A stretch of 64,000 nt of DNA, taken from JASHPR01 sp963815375. Its GTDB lineage: Bacteria; Actinomycetota; Actinomycetes; Streptosporangiales; Streptosporangiaceae. The DNA is taken from NCBI GenBank assembly GCA_963815375.1, contig CAWFGX010000001.1:124001-188000 (forward strand), given 5' to 3'. Of this stretch, positions 28,534 through 35,700 are shown one piece after another. The notes beneath the pieces were generated by a model. That model made no database searches, had not been told where the DNA came from, and worked only from the letters and a program-made list of their open reading frames with translations. Numbering within the stretch: position 1 is the stretch's first letter; each line of letters begins with the position of its first letter. The position numbers and the translations under genes are program-made.

Positions 28534-29256
28534 TCAGCCCTGTTCCGGCAGCTCACCCGGTGGCAGCAGCGGCACGCCGCCAGGCTGGCGGCAGGCGGCG
28601 AACAGCTCCTGGACCTGCAAGTCACCGGGGCGCACCGGGCCCTCGCAGCCTTCGAAGTACTCCTGCAGGAAAAGCTTGACGGTCTCCCCGTCGACCCGTT
28701 CAGCGCCGGGCGGTGCCATGGTGCCGCCGAGCACCATCAGCAGCAAATGCGGAACGCGGCTGCGGCCTTGGCCGAGAGCTGGCTGCATGTAGGGCAGCGG
28801 GAGCGTGCGCCCGCCGAGCCGCTGGTAGAACCGCCACCGGGCCCAGGGGTCGCCGTGTGCGGGATCGCTGGCAAAGTACCGCGGGTCCTCGACCTCAGCG
28901 ACGAGCAGCGCCGGGCGGAGGTCGGCCGGCCCGCTGCCAGACACGGCAGCCATCAGCGCGGCCCCAGCGCCTGTGCTGCGGTGGGCTGACAGGACCGCTA
29001 TGTAGGACAGCAGCAGCACGTGACTTCGGGCGAACCAGTCGGTGACGGCGCCACCGATGATCGCGCCGCCCTCCGCCCGGGCTACCAGGGCCCGACTGCC
29101 GCCCAGCCGCAGGCCGGCAGCGAAGTTCTCCTCGGTGTCCAGTTCGTCGGCAATGAAGTGCGGCGCCAGCACGGTCCGGTAGAAGCTGGCTACCTGCTGG
29201 CTGTCGGCTGGGTCAAGCGGGCCGACTGCGACGGACTCGGTTGCGGAGCCTGCCAT
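28534..29256 (-). CDS. GNAT-fold acetyltransferase-like protein
   Basis: A 240-residue protein. The GNAT core is visible: VASFYRTVLAPHFIADEL near residue 20, ALVARAEGGAIIGGAVTDWF near 55, then LLLSYIAVLSAHRSTGAGAALMAAV near 85-105, which is the acetyl-CoA pyrophosphate loop with R-x-x-G-x-G-A. The last 90 residues are an unusual extension with LPLPYMQPALGQGRSRVPHLLLMVLGG. Start ATG 29256 has a GGAGGGG site. It ends 19 bases from the convergent SLOG-like gene. It may be a toxin-like or small-molecule acetyltransferase; nothing in the sequence decides. Confidence 0.75.
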   Translation of the reverse strand: MAGSATESVAVGPLDPADSQQVASFYRTVLAPHFIADELDTEENFAAGLRLGGSRALVARAEGGAIIGGAVTDWFARSHVLLLSYIAVLSAHRSTGAGAALMAAVSGSGPADLRPALLVAEVEDPRYFASDPAHGDPWARWRFYQRLGGRTLPLPYMQPALGQGRSRVPHLLLMVLGGTMAPPGAERVDGETVKLFLQEYFEGCEGPVRPGDLQVQELFAACRQPGGVPLLPPGELPEQG

Positions 29257-29339
29257 AACCCCTCCAGCGCTCGCCTGCGCCGGCTGGGTACCGGCCGCGC
29301 TGCGCACGCCCCATGAGTATGCATCGGGCCAGGCGCGGA

Positions 29340-29530
29340 CGGCACACCCACCTTGGGCCCCCGGCTGTGGTTGCCGGGCCCGTGCCAGCCCCGCCCGGGG
29401 CCCCTTGCCGGGGCTGCCGGGCCCGTGCCAGCCCCGCCCCGGGCCCCCTGCTGGGGCTGCCAGGCGGTGGCAGGACGGTCATGGTGCCCGGGCTGGGGCA
29501 ACAGCAACAGCCCGGGGCCCACGACCCTGT
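29340..29530. repeat. GC-rich intergenic repeat cluster, about four units of 40-44 bp
   Basis: Four imperfect direct repeats begin near 29353 with GGGCCC(C) and contain a C(T/C)GGGGCTGCC(G/A)GG core. Units 2 and 3 share TGCCGGGCCCGTGCCAGCCC exactly. The last unit, with GGTGCCCGGGCTGGGGCAAC, recurs at 49219-49260 with few changes in a second cluster of like spacing. No open frame here has coding character. It lies in the 512-base gap 29257-29768 between the GNAT and DUF4062 genes. Confidence 0.65.
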
Positions 29531-29634
29531 TCGGCGCGGGCGCGCCGGGCGCAGCGCGCGGGCGGGGGCAGCGCGCGTCGGGCGCGTGGGCGCACGGGGC
29601 CCCGGCGGGTGAGCCCGGCTTATGCTTACACCGC

Positions 29635-29702
29635 TTGAATGGATAGGCTTATGGACATCATAATGTAATAATGTTACAATATGATCTGCTTTAGGGGAGG
29701 AA
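29635..29702 (+). promoter_or_regulatory. AT-rich promoter with a 29-bp imperfect palindrome and strong Shine-Dalgarno
   Basis: In a 70 percent GC setting this stretch is strongly AT-rich. A sigma-70-like promoter can be read as TTGAAT (29635-29640), 18 bases, CATAAT (29659-29664). The -10 lies within the left arm of an imperfect palindrome, 29657-29685, in which 12 of 14 base pairs match around A29671. AGGGGAGGAA (29693-29702) is an excellent ribosome binding site, but no ATG, GTG or TTG follows at normal distance; the DUF4062 gene begins 66 bases later with its own GGGGGG site. The layout suggests a repressor acting on the promoter. Confidence 0.6.
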
Positions 29703-29768
29703 CATTTCACCGGCGCGGGACCGCCTGCATGCGTTGCCCAAACGCCGCCGGGATCACATGGGGGGCAA

Positions 29769-32756
29769 ATGCCTGAGGACAGCGATCGCTGGCGTGTTTT
29801 TCTGAGCTCTACATTCCGGGAAATGGAGCAATACCGCCGGGCGATCATGAATAGGTTCGAGCAGGACGAACTCCGGAATTGGATTGACCTTGTAGCGCTG
29901 GACGACGGCACGTACTCACGGTTCACGCCCGACGCGACGGTCCTGTCAGTTGACGAACTGGAGGCGTGCGACCTTGTCGTGCTCCTGATCGGGCGCGAAC
30001 TTGGCAGCCGTTCAGGTACTGGCCAGTCTTATACCGAGCAGGAGATCGCAGCAGCTCAGCGAGGCGGGATTCCGGTCTACGCCTTCATGCTCGGCGCAGA
30101 CCCCTCAGAACCCGGCGGCAGCGCGCCAGCGAGCCCGGACCCGGGTTCCGAGCACTACTGGGATCAGAAACGCGAGCAGGATTTCCGGGACTGGGTCCGG
30201 AAGCATGCCACGGCCTTTGACGTCGACGCATCGCTTGAGGAGCCCGGCAAGCTAGCGGAGGAAGTGGTCAAGCTTCTTGCTGACTGGCTGAAGCGCCATG
30301 CTCGCCCGCACCGCCTGCGCGCCACCCGCCCGGATGTGATCTTCGTCAACCGTAACGATCCCTACCGAGAGCTGAAGCGACGCGTTCTGGACGGGCGCAC
30401 GTCCGTTGTTTCCGGCTTCTACGGCACCGGGAAATCCACGCTGGCAGAAGCGCTGGCCGCCGACCACGATGTGGCCCGCGAGTACACCTTGCCCCCGATG
30501 CAGCTGTCGGTGGACCTCAGCGTCCCGGGCTCGGCGGAGGGGTTCCGCCAGCAGGCAGAGCGCGAGCTTGAGGTCATCAGGACATCGGAGCCAGGGACTC
30601 GGCACCTGCTCGTGGTGACGATGTCCTCGGTCCTTGACCCGGACACCCTGCACGACAGCGCCGGGCAGGTTGAGGACCTCATCCGCAGCTCGTTCGCCAG
30701 CAATGACCCGCTGGCTCCGCGCCGCACGCTCATCTTCAAGGTGCCCGAGGAACGGGTCGGCAGCCAGCTCCGCAGTTATCTCGATATCGCTCCTGATGGG
30801 CACATCAGGGTGCAGGACTTCACACTCAGGTCCGCTCTGGAACTGCTGCTCGTCATGGGGGGCCTGCACGACGACTGTGACGAGTGCGAGAGGCACGGCC
30901 CGGACGCGGCCAGGGCAGCAGGCTGCTGGCCGCCGCTGCTGGCCGACTGCGCGCGCAGCTTCGACGAGCTCGAAACCCGGGAGGAGCAGCACAGGTACCT
31001 GCGGCACGCGGCGCAGGGATTCAACGGGCAGCTGTCCGGGCGGGACCAGATGCACAAGACGTTCGAGCGGCAGCGACGCCGGCTGCCCGAGGACGCCCAG
31101 CTGCTCCTCAGCGCGGCCGGTGTGCTGCTGCCCAAGCCCTTCGCCTTCTCAGCGGAGCTGATCCAGGCGACGTCCGGGCTGACAAAGCCCGCGGCCACCG
31201 AGGCGCTGAAATCGCTGACCGCGCGCGGGTACATCGAGCCGACCGGGTCCTCCGCCGACGCCGCTGGAGATGGTGCCGTGGGTGAGGGGTACACCCTGCA
31301 CCCGTTCTACTGGGATGACCTGCGGCGGTACGGCGATGAGGGGCAGCCAGGGCCAGGGGCAGCCCAGTTCCGCAACAACGCGTTCAAGTGGCTGGACGAC
31401 GAGGTCGACAGGGCGTTCGAGGACGATCTCACCTACCAGGGCTGGTTCAGGCTCATGGAGGATCGCGGCAGCCAGGCCCTCATCGCCAACTGGATCTACC
31501 AGCTCGCGCATGTCGACAACCGGAGGCGTGCGGCGGAGGAACTTGCGCGCATCGTCCTCAAAGCGCACTGGTGGTGGGACCTGTACGTGCCCTTCGGCTT
31601 CAGCAAGCTGCTGAACGATATGGCCAGCAAGGCGGTGGACTGGTCGCCCGCCACCGGGGACGATGACCTGGCCGCTGTCACCGAGGCACTGCGCACCCTC
31701 AGCGACTCCTATCCGCGGGCCGGCCAGTTCGACGCACCGCCTCCTCCGGCGGCGGCCCGGGCCGCATGGGGCCAGACAAAGGAGGCGCTGGGCAGTATCG
31801 CCAAGTACCTGGACATCGCGGTCGATGACGAAGTGGCCGCGGTGCGGCAGTGGGCCAAGGGCCTCACGGCGGCAGGGGATGCCGGTGATCCCCAGGCGAA
31901 CTCACGGCTCGACATCGCCAAGCTGCTGCACGTATTCCTCGCGCACTGCGATCGCTGTCAGTTCGGTGAGACGGTGCTCGCCGACCAGGCCCTGCGGCAG
32001 GTTGAGCGGCACTACCGGTCGGCACTTGCCATCGCCAGGCAACAGGGCGACGACTGGAACCAGCCATGGCTGTGGTGTGAGCTCGGCGACGCCCAGCTCG
32101 CCGCCGCACAGGCGCGGCGCCGGTCACCGGCTGGCTTCCGGCGCACCGATGCGGCCTGCACCAGCAGCGCGCGGGACTGCGCTCAGAGGGCACTGAAGCT
32201 GGCCCGGCAGCAGGGCCAGAAAGAGGATCCAGACCCTGACTTCGAGATCCTGGCGCTCACCGAGCGGCTGCTCGGCGACATCGACCGCCACGTCGGCGAT
32301 CATGCGGCCGCGGCGCGGCATTACGCGCGGGCCGTCCACTACGCGCACTGCTTCGAGGTGTGGCCGGAGCACCAGCCTGACCCGTACACCCGCACGTTCG
32401 AGTGGGAGCAGTTCTGGCGGGTTGGCACGCCGCTGCTCGAGCTGGCAGGCGCGGGCGGAGACGACACCGAGCTGCTGACACTGTCCGGGCAGATCGCCGA
32501 GTTCCTTGGCATCGACCCGGGCGCCTTGCTCGGGCGGGTAACGAAGGCGGCCGCGGGCCCGGGGAAGGAGCGGAACGGCGAGGTGGAAAAGCTCTTCGCG
32601 CCCTACATCCTGCCGCCGCTGCGGGAGCTGGACCGGGCTGATGACCGTGCACGCAGGCTCATCAGCCAGTTCCGTCACGATGCAACGGCGATGATCCAGT
32701 CCACGGAACGGCGCCTTGCGGATCCCGGTCTCGTCCGGCTCCCCGACGGCGGTTAG
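29769..32756 (+). CDS. DUF4062-STAND NTPase with C-terminal helical repeats
   Basis: A 995-residue protein. Residues 7-130 are a DUF4062 domain, a TIR-like flavodoxin fold, opening VFLSSTFREMEQYRRAIMNR and with ACDLVVLLIGRELGS near 66. Residues 190-500 form a STAND-type NTPase with Walker A SGFYGTGKSTLAEAL at 215-229 and a winged-helix-like region near 470 (GLTKPAATEALKSLTARGYI). Residues 560-960 are helical, partly TPR-like (LRQVERHYRSALAIARQQG near 745, and HAAAARHYARAVHYAHCF near 865). STAND NTPases with such N-terminal domains include many antiphage sensors, where the C-terminal repeats recognise a trigger. The antiphage role is inference. Start ATG 29769 follows a GGGGGG site; the gene overlaps the convergent CPBP gene by four bases. 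Confidence 0.8.
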   Translation: MPEDSDRWRVFLSSTFREMEQYRRAIMNRFEQDELRNWIDLVALDDGTYSRFTPDATVLSVDELEACDLVVLLIGRELGSRSGTGQSYTEQEIAAAQRGGIPVYAFMLGADPSEPGGSAPASPDPGSEHYWDQKREQDFRDWVRKHATAFDVDASLEEPGKLAEEVVKLLADWLKRHARPHRLRATRPDVIFVNRNDPYRELKRRVLDGRTSVVSGFYGTGKSTLAEALAADHDVAREYTLPPMQLSVDLSVPGSAEGFRQQAERELEVIRTSEPGTRHLLVVTMSSVLDPDTLHDSAGQVEDLIRSSFASNDPLAPRRTLIFKVPEERVGSQLRSYLDIAPDGHIRVQDFTLRSALELLLVMGGLHDDCDECERHGPDAARAAGCWPPLLADCARSFDELETREEQHRYLRHAAQGFNGQLSGRDQMHKTFERQRRRLPEDAQLLLSAAGVLLPKPFAFSAELIQATSGLTKPAATEALKSLTARGYIEPTGSSADAAGDGAVGEGYTLHPFYWDDLRRYGDEGQPGPGAAQFRNNAFKWLDDEVDRAFEDDLTYQGWFRLMEDRGSQALIANWIYQLAHVDNRRRAAEELARIVLKAHWWWDLYVPFGFSKLLNDMASKAVDWSPATGDDDLAAVTEALRTLSDSYPRAGQFDAPPPPAAARAAWGQTKEALGSIAKYLDIAVDDEVAAVRQWAKGLTAAGDAGDPQANSRLDIAKLLHVFLAHCDRCQFGETVLADQALRQVERHYRSALAIARQQGDDWNQPWLWCELGDAQLAAAQARRRSPAGFRRTDAACTSSARDCAQRALKLARQQGQKEDPDPDFEILALTERLLGDIDRHVGDHAAAARHYARAVHYAHCFEVWPEHQPDPYTRTFEWEQFWRVGTPLLELAGAGGDDTELLTLSGQIAEFLGIDPGALLGRVTKAAAGPGKERNGEVEKLFAPYILPPLRELDRADDRARRLISQFRHDATAMIQSTERRLADPGLVRLPDGG

Positions 32757-33529
32757 GGGATCCAGGACACCCGGCCAGCCAGCGCCGCGTAACCGACGAA
32801 GGTCACGGCGTCGATGAGCGTGTGGGCGATGATCAGCGGGGTTACCCGACCCCATCGGCGGTACAGGAATCCGAAGATCAGCCCCATGACCGCGTTCCCT
32901 ATGAAAGCGCCGAAGCCCTGGTACAGGTGATAGGAGCCGCGCAGGATCGCGCTGCAGACGATTGCCTTCCACGGTGCCCATCCGAGCTGATCCAGCCTGC
33001 GCAGCAGGTACCCGATGACCAGGACTTCCTCAAGGATCCCGTTCTGCGCGGCGGCAAGGATCAGCACGGGTATCCGCCACCAGACGGCGGGCAGCGACTC
33101 CGGCACCACCGTCAGGCTGATCCCGAGCCGGTGCGCGGCCAGGTACAGGCCCAGGCCCGCGCCGCCGATGACCGCGGCCAGCAGCGCGCCGCGTGCGGCA
33201 TCCATGCCGGGCTGCGTCGTGTCCAGGCCGATGTCCGACGGGCCTTCCCCGGACCTGGCCAGCAGGTAGAACACCAGTACCACTGGTGCGAGAGACTCGG
33301 CGATGGCGGCCAGCTGCAGGGCCAGGTCCAGCCAGTTGTTGACCGCCAGCGGCACAACAATGTGTGCGTTCTGGCTGCTCAGGGACTGCCGGGACAGCAG
33401 GTCGCCGACGAGGTTGAGCAGGGCGTTCAGCGCGCTCGCGCCGAGAGACACCGCGAAGACCGCGAACAGTTCCCACTTGATCAGCCGCGCCGACGGCACC
33501 CGCAGCTTCTGGTCCTCCACCAGGGTCAC
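32753..33529 (-). CDS. CPBP-family intramembrane (CAAX-like) protease
   Basis: A 258-residue membrane protein with about seven hydrophobic segments. The CPBP/ABI motifs are visible. Motif 1 is NGILEEVLVIGYLLRRL near residue 165 with the Glu-Glu pair and Arg. Motif 2 is the GSYHLYQGFGAFIGNAVMG helix with His near 197. The third is PLIIAHTLIDAV near 235 with His. These residues form the metal-free glutamyl protease site of the Rce1 fold. In bacteria such proteins process or protect against peptides; here no bacteriocin gene adjoins. Start GTG 33529 has no strong site; GTG three codons downstream (VEDQKL) is possible. Confidence 0.88.
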   Translation of the reverse strand: MTLVEDQKLRVPSARLIKWELFAVFAVSLGASALNALLNLVGDLLSRQSLSSQNAHIVVPLAVNNWLDLALQLAAIAESLAPVVLVFYLLARSGEGPSDIGLDTTQPGMDAARGALLAAVIGGAGLGLYLAAHRLGISLTVVPESLPAVWWRIPVLILAAAQNGILEEVLVIGYLLRRLDQLGWAPWKAIVCSAILRGSYHLYQGFGAFIGNAVMGLIFGFLYRRWGRVTPLIIAHTLIDAVTFVGYAALAGRVSWIP

Positions 33530-33583
33530 CTGAGTGACTCTAACCGGGCAGCCGGCGGAGGGGACGCCCGGAGAGCAGCGGGG

Positions 33584-34366
33584 CTAGTCGGTGAGGTCGG
33601 CGTCCTCACGCACCCGGGCGACCGCGACCACCGACTGCCCGAACGGCGGGCGGCCGATGAGCCGCTCGATCACCCGGACCGCCGGCACCACCAGGCGGTC
33701 GTAGAAGATCATCGTCCCGCCTGTGGACGGCTGCCGCTTCAGCAGGCTTGTGAACGCGTAATAGCAGATCAGACCGACGGAGTTGGCATAACGGATGTCG
33801 ACCGCATCCAGGCCTGCCGCTGTCAGCGCGGCGCGCATTGACCGCTTCGTGTAGCGCCGCACGTGTCCGGTGGCGATGTCCACCGGGCTCATCGCGAACG
33901 GGAAGGCCGGGCACACCAGGATGAGGTAGCCGTCGGGGCGGACCAGCCTGGCCATGCTCGTCAGCGCGCCCACATCGTCCTCGATGTGCTCCAGCACGTT
34001 GTAGCAGATCAGGCACGAGTGGTCGGAGCGCTCCGCGGTCGGGAGCAGGAGCTGCCGCACCGTGACGTTCTCGTGGGCGGCCATCTGCTGCTTCAGCTCG
34101 CTGCAGAGCGCCGGGTCCGCGTCGGTCGCAGTGAACTTCTCGACCGACGGAATCCACTGCATCGCATAGTCGCCGAGCCCGCTGCCGATCTCGATCGGGT
34201 GCTCGCCGAGGTAGGGCTTGGCGAAGTCCGCGAACCACTTCCGGTGGTTCCGGCATTCGGCCAGGGCGACGAGAACGTCACACTGAACCTGCCGGTCACC
34301 GCGGATCTGGCTCGCCTCGGCGCTCCCTGCGGCAGTGGCCGCATCCTTGGTACGCGGTGCTTCCAC
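33584..34366 (-). CDS. Class I SAM-dependent methyltransferase
   Basis: A 260-residue methyltransferase. The SAM-binding motif I is PIEIGSGLGDYAMQWI near residue 60, motif II is FTATDADPALCSEL, and motif IV is SCLICYNVLEHIEDDVGAL near 120. The C-terminal part has FPFAMSPVDIATGHVRRYTK and a TGGTMIFYDRLVVPAVRVIERL helix. This is the pattern of enzymes linked to polysaccharide or lipid modification. Start GTG 34366 (VEAPRTKDA) has a GAGAGGACGAG site and is preferred over an ATG 84 bases upstream. No glycan cluster adjoins, so the substrate is open. Confidence 0.87.
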   Translation of the reverse strand: MEAPRTKDAATAAGSAEASQIRGDRQVQCDVLVALAECRNHRKWFADFAKPYLGEHPIEIGSGLGDYAMQWIPSVEKFTATDADPALCSELKQQMAAHENVTVRQLLLPTAERSDHSCLICYNVLEHIEDDVGALTSMARLVRPDGYLILVCPAFPFAMSPVDIATGHVRRYTKRSMRAALTAAGLDAVDIRYANSVGLICYYAFTSLLKRQPSTGGTMIFYDRLVVPAVRVIERLIGRPPFGQSVVAVARVREDADLTD

Positions 34367-34645
34367 TTGTCTCGTCCTCTCGCCGCCACGTCGGTTAATG
34401 GATCGGGCAATGAAATCACGAAATATGGATGCACGCGCGACCGGCCGCACGCCGGCCAGGCCCGCCCGACAGCACCGTCGGGAAACCTCCGGTCACGCCC
34501 GGTTTGCGGGCCTGCACCGTCGCGCACTGCTGAGCAACCGCTGGCAAATCGCTGAGCACTCGTTGTAGCTTGCGCGTGATCATACCTGTGCCCAGAACGC
34601 GGCCAGTCATACCCGGCAAGCCGACCCAGCCAAGAAAGGCGGCCT

Positions 34646-34692
34646 GAGGTTCGGCTGACGTTCGGCTGAGGTTCGGCTGAGTTTCGGCTGAG
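34646..34692. repeat. Four tandem 11-bp repeats, GAGGTTCGGCT
   Basis: Units at 34646-34656, 34657-34667, 34668-34678 and 34679-34689 read GA(G/C)(G/T)TTCGGCT, with a partial fifth running into the TrmH stop codon at 34694. They occupy the end of the 327-base gap 34367-34693, which otherwise shows only the likely methyltransferase promoter. The period of 11 is close to one DNA turn. Confidence 0.7.
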
Positions 34693-34693
34693 G

Positions 34694-35488
34694 TCAGGCC
34701 AGCAGGTAGCAGGCGATGGCGGCAGCGGCCGCCACGTTCAGCGAGTCGATCCCCCGGCTCATCGCTATCCGCACGCTGATGTCGGCCTGGGCCCGCCAGC
34801 GAGCCGACAGACCGTCGCCCTCGCCGCCCATCAGCACCGCCAGCTGGCCACCCGGCGGCACCGCACCGATCGGGACCGCGTCCGCCGCCGGAGTCAGGGC
34901 CAGCAGCCGGAACCCGGCCGCGCGCAGCTCGCCGAGCCCTTCCCGCCAGTCGTCCATCCGCGCATAGGGCACGCTCAGCACCGCTCCCATCGACACCCGC
35001 ACCGCCCGCCGGTACAGCGGGTCGGCGCAGCGGGGCGCGAGGACGACCCCGTCGAACCCGAGTGCGGCAACGCACCGGAAGATCGCGCCAACGTTGGTGT
35101 GGTCCATGACGTCCTCAAGAACCACGATGCGCCGTGCCCGGCCGGTCACCTCCGCCACCGACGGGAGCGGCCGCCGCTGCATCGACGCCAGGGCGCCGCG
35201 GTGCACGCGGTAGCCGGTCAGCTCCCGGGCTACCTCGGGCGGCACCACAAATACCGGGCCAGCCCAGGATCCGGCCAGCTCGTCGGCCCCGGCCGCCCTG
35301 TCCGTGGTCACCAGCATCGAGCGAGCCCGGTACCCGGCACCGACCGCCCGGCGGATCACCTTCTCCCCCTCGGCGATGAACAGCCCGCTGGGCGCTTCCA
35401 GGCTCCGGCGCAGATGGACATCGGTCAGGCGGACATAGTCCGCCAGGCGCGGGTCGCCCGCCTCACTAACCGCAACCAGAGTGGCCAC
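34694..35488 (-). CDS. TrmH/SpoU-family RNA 2'-O-methyltransferase
   Basis: A 264-residue SPOUT methyltransferase. An N-terminal substrate-binding part (FIAEGEKVIRRAVGAGY near residue 38) precedes the knotted SAM domain. SPOUT motif 1 is VLEDVMDHTNVGAIFRCVAALGF near residue 125, motif 2 is LAVLMGGEGDGLS near 215, and motif 3 is ISRGIDSLNVAAAAAIACYL-like (MSRGIDSLNVAAAAAIA) at the end. It methylates a ribose in tRNA or rRNA; the site is not predictable. Start GTG 35488 overlaps a GAGG, so translation may be leaderless or begin slightly differently. Confidence 0.92.
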   Translation of the reverse strand: MATLVAVSEAGDPRLADYVRLTDVHLRRSLEAPSGLFIAEGEKVIRRAVGAGYRARSMLVTTDRAAGADELAGSWAGPVFVVPPEVARELTGYRVHRGALASMQRRPLPSVAEVTGRARRIVVLEDVMDHTNVGAIFRCVAALGFDGVVLAPRCADPLYRRAVRVSMGAVLSVPYARMDDWREGLGELRAAGFRLLALTPAADAVPIGAVPPGGQLAVLMGGEGDGLSARWRAQADISVRIAMSRGIDSLNVAAAAAIACYLLA

Positions 35489-35700
35489 CTCATAAGTGTG
35501 GTGGTGTTTGCTCTGTTTGCTTTGCGCCTCCGGGGCGTTTTGGGGCGCCGCGCCCCTTTGGCGCGGGAGGGATCACGGCAAGCCGCCTGATCACGTGCGG
35601 GATGTCCGTTATAGTCGTCGGTCAAGGGCTGCCGTCCCCGCCCTCGGTCAAGGATGGCCGCCCCCGCCCCCGCGCCCGCGGTGCCAACCCGAGGATTCAG

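Noticed and set aside
29340..29530. The GC-rich repeats as a CRISPR array or as an rRNA/ncRNA gene.
   Set aside because: The units are contiguous and imperfect without spacer/repeat alternation, and no known RNA family is recognisable. I list them only as repeats.
29769..32756. Calling the N-terminal domain of the STAND protein a canonical TIR NADase.
   Set aside because: The opening VFLSSTFREM is the DUF4062 pattern; I see no clear TIR catalytic Glu motif, so NADase activity is not claimed.
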